This document shows, in pieces, positions 34,336 through 42,417 of a stretch of DNA of 53,074 bases. A model generated the notes under the pieces. It saw nothing but the letters and a program-made list of their open reading frames with translations, had not been told where the DNA came from and searched no databases. The position numbers and the translations under genes are program-made. Position 1 is the first letter of the stretch, and each line of letters opens with the position of its first letter. This DNA comes from Oligoflexia bacterium (lineage in GTDB: Bacteria > Bdellovibrionota > UBA1018 > CAIPTA01): NCBI GenBank assembly GCA_903867855.1, contig CAIPTA010000008.1:1-53074 (forward strand), in the 5' to 3' direction.

Positions 34336-35010
34336 TCAGGCAGGACTATTTGCGTGGTTCGCTACGATCTGCGCCATATTTTCACGGCTATAGTCTGTGC
34401 TTGCTACTAAGCCTTCTGCGGCCTTTTCCTGTTTTGGTAGGGGCGGTTTTACCGGTGTGCCAAGCGACATGAATTCTTTTATTCTCTGCCAACTAATATG
34501 ATCATCGAAGTGATTGCCATAGTAGGCATCGAAGAGCGTACCATCTTGATTAATCAAAAAATGACCAGGCACTTGGAAAAAATCTCCATCGGGTAGGGGT
34601 TGGCTGAATCCTGCCGTGACAGCCTTTACGAAACCGAGCGTGGTGCGTGGATGCAAAAGTCCGACTAGCTTCGGTTCTACTTCATAGAGAGAATAGATCT
34701 CACGATTTGGATCAGGGATGAGCGGGAAGGGCACAGAGTTGGTTTTCGCGATTTCATGTGGAAACTTCTGTTCGCTGGAAGTGAAGAAGGCAATTACGTT
34801 GATATTGTAGTATTGCAGCGTTTCGTAATTGCGATAGACATCATAAATGTGACGATTACAGAGAGGGCAACCCGCATAGCGATAAAAGATGAGCCAATAG
34901 CGCTTCTGCAAGGGGAGTGAAAGCTCGATGGTCGACCCTTTATTATCTAATATAGAAAAGTAGCGGGCTTGATCACCTTTTTTCAACGGTGTTTGCGGTA
35001 CATTCATCAT
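34336..35010 (-). CDS. Peroxiredoxin-like (AhpC/TSA-type) thioredoxin-fold protein
   Basis: A 224-residue thioredoxin-fold protein. IFYRYAGCPLCNRHI (about residues 42-56) is a redox CxxC in the place where the peroxiredoxin-like PRXL2/SelL group has its active site; in some relatives the first Cys is selenocysteine, but here it is an ordinary TGC. PGHFLINQDGTLFDAYYG is also typical. It probably reduces peroxides or disulfides in the cytoplasm. It starts 7 bp after the tandem-globin gene's stop, so both are in one operon. Confidence 0.83.
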   Translation of the reverse strand: MMNVPQTPLKKGDQARYFSILDNKGSTIELSLPLQKRYWLIFYRYAGCPLCNRHIYDVYRNYETLQYYNINVIAFFTSSEQKFPHEIAKTNSVPFPLIPDPNREIYSLYEVEPKLVGLLHPRTTLGFVKAVTAGFSQPLPDGDFFQVPGHFLINQDGTLFDAYYGNHFDDHISWQRIKEFMSLGTPVKPPLPKQEKAAEGLVASTDYSRENMAQIVANHANSPA

Positions 35011-35017
35011 ATCTTCC

Positions 35018-35842
35018 TTATGGGCTCACTTCCACAACGTCTGCCTTAGTAGAGGCGGCAATTGCCATGAATTCATCTTTTAGCTTCAGTGGGATTTTAA
35101 ATCGATCGAAGGTTATCGAGAAATCTTCTGCGAGAGCGTCAAACTCAGCGCCCGTAATTCCCATTCCACTATGCACTGCCTTCATATTCGCGCCACGATA
35201 GGCTTTGGGGCCACCAGTAGCCATGGCAAGGAAATCGACTAGATGCACTTTGAAAAGTTGCACGTCCATGGTTTTAAAACGTCCGTTGCGAAAAAAATTC
35301 ACGCGGCTATCCTTTGCGGCAAGCGGCACAAAGGCATCGACGATTACTTCCAGATTACCACGACCACCCAGCCTATCGTAAAGAGGACGTGGACCAGAGC
35401 TGATTGCCTGCTCTACAATGGTGTTTTTTGTAGAGGCTACTAGAGTAAGGAGTTCCTTTTTTTCTTTCGCGGGTACTTTGAATTTGTCTAGAGTGAGAGC
35501 TAGATCATTAGCGAGGGCATCAAACTCTGTGCTTTTAATCTTCATGCCGGCGTGGGCTGTTTTCATGTCTTTACCCACGTACTTGACCGGCCCACCAGTA
35601 ACCATGGAGATAAAATCGGTGAGCTGTCCCTTTAGATAGGGCACATCCATTCCTTTGAATTTTCCATCTCTAGTGAAGTTCACTTTTGTGTCGGAGGCGG
35701 CGAGATTCACAAAGCTATCTACAACCGCCGCGATGCCACGCTTTTCGCCAAGCCGTTGGTAGAGAGAATTTTCTGCTGCGATGGCAGAGCTCGTAAGGAG
35801 CGTGAGAGAAAGAGTTATAAATAAGAAATATTTTTTTTTCAC
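35018..35842 (-). CDS. Exported protein with two truncated-hemoglobin domains
   Basis: A 274-residue protein read from GTG 35842, which has GGAG 8 bp upstream and opens a signal sequence (KKKYFLFITLSLTLLTSSAIAA); in-frame starts at 35863/35866 lie further up. The mature protein is two group-1-like truncated hemoglobin domains. Each begins SLYQRLGEKRGI or PLYDRLGGRGNL, continues to a Gly-Gly-Pro turn, and has the proximal heme His region (MKTAHAGMKI; MKAVHSGMGI). Truncated hemoglobins bind O2 or NO. Two fused and exported domains are unusual. Coupled with the peroxiredoxin-like gene, they may handle NO or peroxide in the periplasm. Confidence 0.87.
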   Translation of the reverse strand: MKKKYFLFITLSLTLLTSSAIAAENSLYQRLGEKRGIAAVVDSFVNLAASDTKVNFTRDGKFKGMDVPYLKGQLTDFISMVTGGPVKYVGKDMKTAHAGMKIKSTEFDALANDLALTLDKFKVPAKEKKELLTLVASTKNTIVEQAISSGPRPLYDRLGGRGNLEVIVDAFVPLAAKDSRVNFFRNGRFKTMDVQLFKVHLVDFLAMATGGPKAYRGANMKAVHSGMGITGAEFDALAEDFSITFDRFKIPLKLKDEFMAIAASTKADVVEVSP

Positions 35843-35969
35843 ACTTTTTTCTCCATGATTCATCACTTAAAGGCTAAGTTTGCAAATAGTTGGAGTCAAG
35901 TTTGTTTTAGTTAGGTGGATTTTGGTTTGCTCACTCGACAAAGCGCACGAATAGATTTCTAATTAGTTG

Positions 35970-36284
35970 ATGCCTTGGTTTATTTACATGCTGGAGTGTG
36001 AAGACGGAAGTCTGTATACTGGAATCGCTATCGATGTGGCTAAGCGCTTTCAGCAGCACTGCAAGGGAAAGGGAGCGCGTTATACCCGGACGCATACTCC
36101 TAAACGAATTTTATTTTCAGCTATGCTCCCGGATCGAAGCTCTGCGCTCAGCATTGAGCATGCAGTGAAAACACTGTCGGCTAAGCAAAAACGAGAGCTG
36201 GCAACTAGGCTCCTTAACCTTGGCGGTGGTGTGGCCGAGGCAGAAGGTATTGGGAAAAATAGTGTAATAAATACAATAGTTTAG
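35970..36284 (+). CDS. GIY-YIG domain protein (UPF0213/YhbQ-like)
   Basis: A 104-residue protein starting at ATG 35970. The GIY-YIG nuclease pattern is clear: WFIYMLECEDGSLYTGIAIDVAKRFQQH (catalytic Tyr and Arg), GARYTRTHTPKRILF, then the Glu in SIEHAVKTLSAKQK. Stand-alone UPF0213 proteins are single-domain and of uncertain role, presumed DNA-acting endonucleases. Confidence 0.9.
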   Translation: MPWFIYMLECEDGSLYTGIAIDVAKRFQQHCKGKGARYTRTHTPKRILFSAMLPDRSSALSIEHAVKTLSAKQKRELATRLLNLGGGVAEAEGIGKNSVINTIV

Positions 36285-36295
36285 CTGGAGGTCTA

Positions 36296-36318
36296 TTTTT
36301 AATGCATTGCATTAAAAA
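36296..36318. promoter_or_regulatory. AT-rich perfect inverted repeat
   Basis: TTTTTAATGCA, one base, then its exact reverse complement (11-bp arms). It lies between the GIY-YIG stop and the next exported-protein gene. It could be an operator for the gene at 36360, or, with T and A runs at its ends, a weak bidirectional terminator. Confidence 0.45.
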
Positions 36319-36359
36319 AGGCTTGCTCGCGCATTCATTTTGGCCTAATATCCTGAGCC

Positions 36360-36797
36360 ATGAAAACACTAATTATAGCACTATTCCTTTCGGCACTTAG
36401 CTCTAGCAAATTGGCTTTAGCGGAGTGTGCTACTGATTTAAATTCCCTGGCTGCCGTATTTCATACGGAAGAGTTCTCCTCGCGCTGGGTTGAAACAGGT
36501 GCTCGGGATGGCCAACCTTTGGTGGTTACAATCACCCCCGAACGTGGCGGCTTATTTCTGCAGTTTGTAAAAACAGGCGCAGGTCTTTGGGCCTCTGGCA
36601 CTGCAGATATTTGTAACGATCGCGGCGGAGTTACTGCCACCATTTCTGGTGATCAGATTAAGCTTGGTCCTGCGGCACCATTTCTATTGAGAATGGGAAT
36701 GGGAGGCGGAGCTACTTTTCGTCTTAGCTTACAAGGCTCTTCTTCCTTACAGATTTCTGCTTCCGGTTGGTCGGGGCGCTTTGCACCAAGCCGATAA
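36360..36797 (+). CDS. Small exported protein, unknown function
   Basis: A 145-residue protein with a signal sequence (MKTLIIALFLSALSSSKLALAE). The mature 120 residues are beta-rich, with two cysteines (ECATD and ICNDRGG) and a Gly-rich centre. The pattern suggests a small beta-barrel or sandwich in the periplasm. Function unknown. Confidence 0.7.
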   Translation: MKTLIIALFLSALSSSKLALAECATDLNSLAAVFHTEEFSSRWVETGARDGQPLVVTITPERGGLFLQFVKTGAGLWASGTADICNDRGGVTATISGDQIKLGPAAPFLLRMGMGGGATFRLSLQGSSSLQISASGWSGRFAPSR

Positions 36798-36867
36798 AAC
36801 CACTATTACCTGTTGGCAAGGTTGAAAATTCTTGAGTGACTTCTAGATTCTACCGAAAGATAGTTCT

Positions 36868-37305
36868 ATGAAGTCATTTTTATTTTTGCTGCTAGTTATA
36901 TTTCCCTGGAACTCGGCATTGGCAACATTGCCAATCTATAACCTCGTGGCTCCGTTGCTAATCACGGACACAAATTCGGCATGGGCCAATCAATATTCAG
37001 ATGAAATAAGAGCCTGCCAGAGCCTGACGAATGCCAAGGTTGATTTTAAGGCTCGTCCTGAAAGTTTCCTGAAAAACTTGGCAAAGTTTCAAGAAACCAC
37101 GAAATCGATTTGCGGCGCTAAGCCGAAGGTTTCCTATTGTAGCCAACGTATTACACTAGATAAATGCTATGTAGGTTTTCGGGAGCAATTACTCAACCAA
37201 GAAAGCTCTTCTGTTGCTAGTCGCACACGAACGGCGAAAGCCTCTCAAAGTAGTGACGCGAGTGGTGGTGAGCGCCAGGAAGTAAATCTACGCGCTGCCC
37301 ACTGA
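36868..37305 (+). CDS. Small exported cysteine-containing protein, unknown function
   Basis: A 145-residue protein with a signal sequence (MKSFLFLLLVIFPWNSALA). The mature part has four cysteines (RACQS, SICGA, SYCSQ, DKCYV), probably two disulfides, and a polar Ser/Arg-rich tail. Its end overlaps the convergent ankyrin gene by 18 bp. Confidence 0.68.
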   Translation: MKSFLFLLLVIFPWNSALATLPIYNLVAPLLITDTNSAWANQYSDEIRACQSLTNAKVDFKARPESFLKNLAKFQETTKSICGAKPKVSYCSQRITLDKCYVGFREQLLNQESSSVASRTRTAKASQSSDASGGERQEVNLRAAH

Positions 37306-39729
37306 TTCTTTCCTATACTCTGCAAGCAAGGTTAGCACTTCACGAGATTTGCCGATGCGGGCATAGTCTACGATATTCTTTCCTTTAAAATCTTTCGCGT
37401 CAAAGCGGAAGCCTTGCGCATTTAAAAGAACATTGAAGGCGTGTCCATTCCCACTTCCTGCCGCTACCATAGCGAGGGAAACGCTGCCCAGCAATTGTTG
37501 CTGAGTTCTCGCACCTGCACTAAGTAGAAAATCAAAGGCTTCGTTTTGCTTATTCACGATGGCGAAGAAAAGGGGAGGGCGCCTCTTCACATCAATCGTA
37601 TTTACATTCATTCCCTTATTTAGGAAGAATTGAATCACATCCACTTTTCCAGAAAGAGCTGCATAGTGCAGGGCAATTTTCCCTTCTTCATCGGTTTCTG
37701 TGAGTGCGGCTCGATCTGCGGCAAGGGCCGTAATTTTCGCGAGATCACCTTGTAAGCAGGCTGTCATCAGGGGGGTTACTTTTTTAAGTTTTTTGATCCC
37801 CGCACTCTCCGCATCAGCTTTCTCCTCGGCGCTTATTGTAGTGGTTTCTGCGATCAATTTAGGCGCGCTCTTTCGAAAACCCACTTTTCCCACTACAACC
37901 TTCTCTAGAGTATCAATGTGTTCCGTAGTTCCTTTAATTAGCGATTCCGCATCCATAGAGGAATTATCCTCTACATAGTTTTTTATCGTGATGAGTTCAT
38001 CGCGAAAATTCATTGTAGAGCCCTTGATCACAGAGACCTGTTCTGGCTCAATATATTCGCCATTATGATCACTCACTGCGATCAACTCATCCTTAATCAC
38101 CATAGTAGTGTTTTTGATTACGGAAACTTGCTCTGGTTCGAGATATTCGCCGTTGTGATCGCTCACTTGGATTAATTCGTCTTTAATAATCATGGTGGCA
38201 TTATGGATAACAGTTGAATCGAGCACCTCGCTAGATTCGCTCTCTGCTATCACGGCGGCTTCGAGGGTTTTCAGTTGTTTCTGCCACTTTTGTTTAACCT
38301 CTTTAGGCAGGTTAGGGATCATAGAAAAGGCTTTGGATAGTTCTTCCATGCTAGGAGCCAATGGATCAGTTTCGGGTAAAAGAAAATCAGTGAGAAAATG
38401 ATCGGGATCGAGATATTGAAGCGCTGCCAATATTTCCTTGGCCTCGTTGCTTTCTGCTTTTGCCTCCATCTCCTGCCAAAACTCTCTGCCGCTTTGGGAA
38501 AGTGTGCCGTTGGCTCGATCTGCTAGATAACTTGCGCAGCGATCGGTGAAAAATGCCATGGTGGCAAGAGGAGAAATTGCTTCTAACTTTTCCGGGAATC
38601 CTTTGCCTTGTAAATTCCCGTGGTGACCACGAATAGCAACCACCACTTCATTGGTAAGTTGCTCCATTCCTTCTAAAACTTGCGAACAAATTTGCGCATG
38701 ATCGCCAACCACGGGTTTGCGGTCAAAAGGGAAGCCTTCCAGCGCCGCCTTGTTGTAGACTCGATACTCTTCTTCCGTTTCGAGAAACATATTCTGAAAG
38801 AATGCGATTTCGCTCCACCAAGTGCGGAACACATCGTTCCAATCGCCTAATATTTTTAGCACATGAAAACCAACAAAAGTAACCAACTGAGCATGGAGAA
38901 AACGAAAACTTACCTTTGCCTTCACGATGTCTTTAAGAAGATCTTGAATTTCTGGATAGGATTGTACCAAAGTGTCAATATTCGTGATGGTGGTGGTCGC
39001 AAGACTCACCGCCTCCGCATCGAGACCTGCGCTGCGTACGCGTTCGGCGATCATATCCGTCGACGCACTCAAGATAGACATAGACTGCGTTTTTTCTAGG
39101 GTTTTATCTCCGAGGGCACTTTCCAGAGCGGATTTTTGTTCCGTTAATGAATTCACAAATTGCAATCGCGCCATTGCTTTCACATAGAGAATGCCGATCT
39201 TTTCGATGCGAGCCGAGAGGGCCTTCTCGATAAATTCCCCCTTTTTCATTTCCTTGTTGAAAACATTTTCGGAGTTGGGGGTGTAAAGATCGCAGGGAAG
39301 GAAAAGTAGGGCTCGGTGGAAACCCTTTGGCAGAGGCAAGTAGGCAGCTACCTCTTTTTCGGCCATCATCTTTGCAGTGATGCCGAATTGTTTCGCACAA
39401 ACAGCCAAGATTGATTTTATATTGCAAGGTTCCTCGAGGAGAGTATCAGGAGAGAAATTCTCTATGCTCGGGCCAGTGATCAAAAAATAAGGTGCCTTTT
39501 TGCCCGCTAGTTTTTCGAGCACTTTTGCATATAAATCAGCGGCACTCACATCATCAATTTTCGAGCGGGCGATGATGATATCCGGCGGCGTTTCGAGAGG
39601 TAGATTATCGAGAGAAAAATTCTCTAAGGCTTCTACCTCTGCACCAAGGTAATACTCAAGATTTAATCCGCGGGAGATTTTCTCTAAAGCGCGATTTTCG
39701 CAAAGCAGGATGCGTAAATTTCTATCCAT
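37288..39729 (-). CDS. Degenerate HD-GYP domain protein with ankyrin repeats
   Basis: An 813-residue cytoplasmic protein. Residues 1-115 resemble a response-regulator receiver without a clear phosphoacceptor. About 250-440 follow the HD-GYP layout and keep IRGHHGNLQGKGFPEKLEAISPLATMAFFTDRCASYL, equivalent to the HH...GxGYP and vaD region, but the HD pair (usual HDIGK) reads QNMFL. Three copies of a 30-residue unit come next (about 507-596), then a C-terminal ankyrin array (TPLMTACLQGDLAKITAL..., KIALHYAALSGKVDVIQFFLNKG...). It probably binds proteins, and perhaps c-di-GMP, without hydrolysing it. Confidence 0.8.
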   Translation of the reverse strand: MDRNLRILLCENRALEKISRGLNLEYYLGAEVEALENFSLDNLPLETPPDIIIARSKIDDVSAADLYAKVLEKLAGKKAPYFLITGPSIENFSPDTLLEEPCNIKSILAVCAKQFGITAKMMAEKEVAAYLPLPKGFHRALLFLPCDLYTPNSENVFNKEMKKGEFIEKALSARIEKIGILYVKAMARLQFVNSLTEQKSALESALGDKTLEKTQSMSILSASTDMIAERVRSAGLDAEAVSLATTTITNIDTLVQSYPEIQDLLKDIVKAKVSFRFLHAQLVTFVGFHVLKILGDWNDVFRTWWSEIAFFQNMFLETEEEYRVYNKAALEGFPFDRKPVVGDHAQICSQVLEGMEQLTNEVVVAIRGHHGNLQGKGFPEKLEAISPLATMAFFTDRCASYLADRANGTLSQSGREFWQEMEAKAESNEAKEILAALQYLDPDHFLTDFLLPETDPLAPSMEELSKAFSMIPNLPKEVKQKWQKQLKTLEAAVIAESESSEVLDSTVIHNATMIIKDELIQVSDHNGEYLEPEQVSVIKNTTMVIKDELIAVSDHNGEYIEPEQVSVIKGSTMNFRDELITIKNYVEDNSSMDAESLIKGTTEHIDTLEKVVVGKVGFRKSAPKLIAETTTISAEEKADAESAGIKKLKKVTPLMTACLQGDLAKITALAADRAALTETDEEGKIALHYAALSGKVDVIQFFLNKGMNVNTIDVKRRPPLFFAIVNKQNEAFDFLLSAGARTQQQLLGSVSLAMVAAGSGNGHAFNVLLNAQGFRFDAKDFKGKNIVDYARIGKSREVLTLLAEYRKESVGSA
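37942..38211 (-). repeat. Three tandem 90-bp in-frame repeats
   Basis: Within the HD-GYP/ankyrin gene, three 90-bp units encode 30-residue repeats that open VIxxxTMxxKDELI. The first two (38122-38211, 38032-38121) are near identical and continue VSDHNGEYxEPEQVS. The third (37942-38031) diverges in its second half. A fourth, weaker VIKGTT-like start may follow. Confidence 0.85.
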
Positions 39730-39853
39730 AATTGAAAGCCTTCAAGGAACGTACTCTTTTTATTCGGAATTTTTGGGCGAAATCTTGAAAGCTGACCCTA
39801 CCGCCCAGTAGTTCTCAAGACTTCTCTCGGCTATCGTGTTAACTATATCTTGT

Positions 39854-41173
39854 ATGAATATTCAAACGAAGGCAGAGCGCCCGCGAGCATTGCTTATAGC
39901 GATTAAAACACCAAAGCAAACAGAGCTGGAAACAGCTGAGTCGCTGGCGGAGCTGGCGCGTCTGGTTGATACACTCGGGTTCACTGTGATGTCGCAGCAT
40001 ACTCAGCGTATGCCTTCCACTTCAGGAGCCACGGCACTCGGTGCGGGAAAACTACGGGAGTTAGCAAAGCTCACGGGCGGTAAAGGCATAGTGGGCGGCG
40101 CCGAGGAAGAATTAGAAGAGGGCGAGCTTTTAGCAACTGTTGAGCCAGTTTCTGATTTGGCTACAGTGGTTGTGTTCGACTGCGAGCTGCGTCCTTCCCA
40201 GCTCCGTCACTTGGAAGCCGCCTTTGGTGTAGAGGTTTTGGATCGCACCGGTGTGATCATTGAAATTTTTAGCCGACACGCGAAAACTAGAACGGCAAGA
40301 CTACAAGTAGAGATCGCAAGATTAAACTATGTGGCGCCGCGAATTCGCGAAACAGGTAGTAGCTCTGAACGGCAAGCGGGTAGAGGCTCTGGTGAGAGTG
40401 CTCTTGAAACGGAGCGCCGAAGTATTCGCGATCAGCTCGCACAGCTGAAACGAGAGTTGGCGAGTCTACAGGAGGGTCAATCGAAGCATCGCTCCCAGCG
40501 ATCCGAGCAAGCCTGTGTGGCGCTTGTGGGGTATACGAATGCAGGAAAGTCGTCGACTATGCGGGCCCTCACGGGCAGCGATGTATTGGTGCAAGATAAG
40601 TTATTCGCCACTCTAGATACAACAGTGCGAGCCATGAAGCCGGAAACTCAGCCGAGAATATTGATTTCTGATACGGTAGGATTCATTAAAAAATTACCCC
40701 ATGATTTGGTGGCTTCGTTTCGCTCCACATTAGATGAGGCGTTGAATGCAAGTCTATTACTTTACATTGTGGATGCCTCCGATCCCACTTTTCGAAATCA
40801 GCTCGAAGTGGTAGACGAAGCGCTTCGCGAGGTGGGTGTGAAAGATACGGCCTCACTGTTAATTTTGAATAAGGCTGATAAAGTAGAGCCTACGCAAAAA
40901 AAATTATTGCAGCGTGAATTCCCAGAGGCGATTTTGATGTCTGCCAAAGAAATAAACGACATTTCTATTTTGCGGGAGAGCATTTTACAATTTTTTGAAA
41001 AGGACATGCAGGAAGAAGAGTTTCTCATTCCTTATGCGACTGAAGGTGCTATCGGGGAGATCCGCGCCTCGATGCGAGTAACAAAGGAACTCTTTGAAGA
41101 AAATGGCACGCGGCTTTTTGTGCGAGCCCGCCCCGAATTGCTAGCCGCCTTTAAGAGAAGATATTCTCTTTAA
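39854..41173 (+). CDS. hflX: GTPase HflX
   Basis: A 439-residue ribosome-associated GTPase. The N-terminal HflX domain shows DCELRPSQLRHLEAAF and VLDRTGVIIEIFSRHAKTRTARLQVEIARLNY, then a coiled linker. The GTPase domain has G1 GYTNAGKSS, G2 in LFATLDTT, G3 DTVGFIKKLP, and G4 NKAD. HflX splits stalled ribosomes under stress. ATG 39854 is preferred over GTG 39836; neither has a strong ribosome binding site. Its end overlaps the convergent lipoprotein gene by 4 bp. Confidence 0.95.
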   Translation: MNIQTKAERPRALLIAIKTPKQTELETAESLAELARLVDTLGFTVMSQHTQRMPSTSGATALGAGKLRELAKLTGGKGIVGGAEEELEEGELLATVEPVSDLATVVVFDCELRPSQLRHLEAAFGVEVLDRTGVIIEIFSRHAKTRTARLQVEIARLNYVAPRIRETGSSSERQAGRGSGESALETERRSIRDQLAQLKRELASLQEGQSKHRSQRSEQACVALVGYTNAGKSSTMRALTGSDVLVQDKLFATLDTTVRAMKPETQPRILISDTVGFIKKLPHDLVASFRSTLDEALNASLLLYIVDASDPTFRNQLEVVDEALREVGVKDTASLLILNKADKVEPTQKKLLQREFPEAILMSAKEINDISILRESILQFFEKDMQEEEFLIPYATEGAIGEIRASMRVTKELFEENGTRLFVRARPELLAAFKRRYSL

Positions 41174-42297
41174 TAGTGGTAACTGCCGATGGCTGATTTT
41201 CCAGGGATAGGGAGTGATTGAGCTGAATCATCGTCAGTTATCATGATCTTGATCCCATATTGAACTCGGCCAGCAACAGTTTGCTCGGCGCTTCTCCAGA
41301 AATTCGAATTCATGCTGGAGCAAAAACGCTGCGCCCTCGATTTCAGTAAGTTCACTTTTCTTGCCAAAATGGGATCGTTTTGCATGCGGGCTGTGAGCTC
41401 AACTGGGTGGGCAAGCAGGGCTCCGTACACTTCTGCTTTGTCTTCTTCCACCGCAGTTCTCGCATAGTCATCAAGGAAGCCAGGATAGTTTGTGTTCCAA
41501 ATTGAATTATTAGAGTTACGATTAAAGCGTCCACCATTGCCATATTGAAAGCTTGAGTCATTTAGAGCAGCCCATTCAGCATCGGGCGTTGGGGAGCCGT
41601 TTACCTTGGTGTCCCAAAAGTGGTAAAATTCGTGATGGATCACATTGATCATGAAGGCGGAGGTTTTTTCTGCGCTTGCTTCTGTTTTCAATTGTTCCGC
41701 TTCTATTTTCGATTTTTGTGCGGCTAGAAAGGTGAGAAAACCAGCGTCACTGCGATTCATGGCCACCAGTTTTTGATACGCAGCAAGGTCTTGCTGATAG
41801 AAGCGCATGAGATCTACAACCATATAGGCCAAGGAAAATATGCCCTCGCTATAGATCATCGTATTGTTCACTGGATCTAGGGTAGCGGAGCGGCTATCCA
41901 CGGATCCGTCAGTGAAGGCTATGCCGATGCTATTGCTAAGCACAATCTGATCGACCTGCACTTTTCGTAAACAATCTGTGGGATAGAGCTGAAATTCTTC
42001 CATAACCATTTTCGCTAGTCTTGGCACGCTATCGCTGGATAAGGCCCCCAGTTGAAAGCTTACTGAATCGGCGGAATAGGACGTATCGTAAGGCACATAG
42101 TAGAGGCCTAAGCCCTCGCGGTTGGCCACGGAAAACTCAGGCTGAGAATTCACGCTGACAAACTTGGAGGAAATCCCAGAAAAGCCGCTTTGGCCACTGA
42201 GGCCATCATTGCTGCTTGGCTTTCGGGTGCCGGATGCGCAGGCGTTAAGGTAAAGGGCGGATACAAGAATTAGAGTTTTAATGAGTATGTTTTTCAC
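41170..42297 (-). CDS. Lipoprotein with HExxH metalloprotease-like motif
   Basis: A 375-residue protein read from GTG 42297, with AAGGA 5 bp upstream. It starts with a lipoprotein signal (KNILIKTLILVSALYLNACASG; lipobox LNAC, Cys lipidated). A Ser/Gly-rich linker follows. The zinc-binding-like VIHHEFYHFWDTK is near residue 205, with a later Glu-rich segment (VEEDKAEVYGALLAHP) that could supply a third ligand. It is probably an outer-membrane or periplasmic metallopeptidase of unknown target. A longer start at 42375 would bury the signal sequence and is unlikely. Confidence 0.8.
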   Translation of the reverse strand: MKNILIKTLILVSALYLNACASGTRKPSSNDGLSGQSGFSGISSKFVSVNSQPEFSVANREGLGLYYVPYDTSYSADSVSFQLGALSSDSVPRLAKMVMEEFQLYPTDCLRKVQVDQIVLSNSIGIAFTDGSVDSRSATLDPVNNTMIYSEGIFSLAYMVVDLMRFYQQDLAAYQKLVAMNRSDAGFLTFLAAQKSKIEAEQLKTEASAEKTSAFMINVIHHEFYHFWDTKVNGSPTPDAEWAALNDSSFQYGNGGRFNRNSNNSIWNTNYPGFLDDYARTAVEEDKAEVYGALLAHPVELTARMQNDPILARKVNLLKSRAQRFCSSMNSNFWRSAEQTVAGRVQYGIKIMITDDDSAQSLPIPGKSAIGSYHY

Positions 42298-42417
42298 ATA
42301 GTTCCTTTCGGAATTTTGCCTGATCCGCTTGAGCGGGAAAAGGGCCAATTCTTGACGGATAAAGTCTTTAAACATTTAGAAATGATAGCCTTTCAGTGAT
42401 ACGGTAACCGTGTATCT

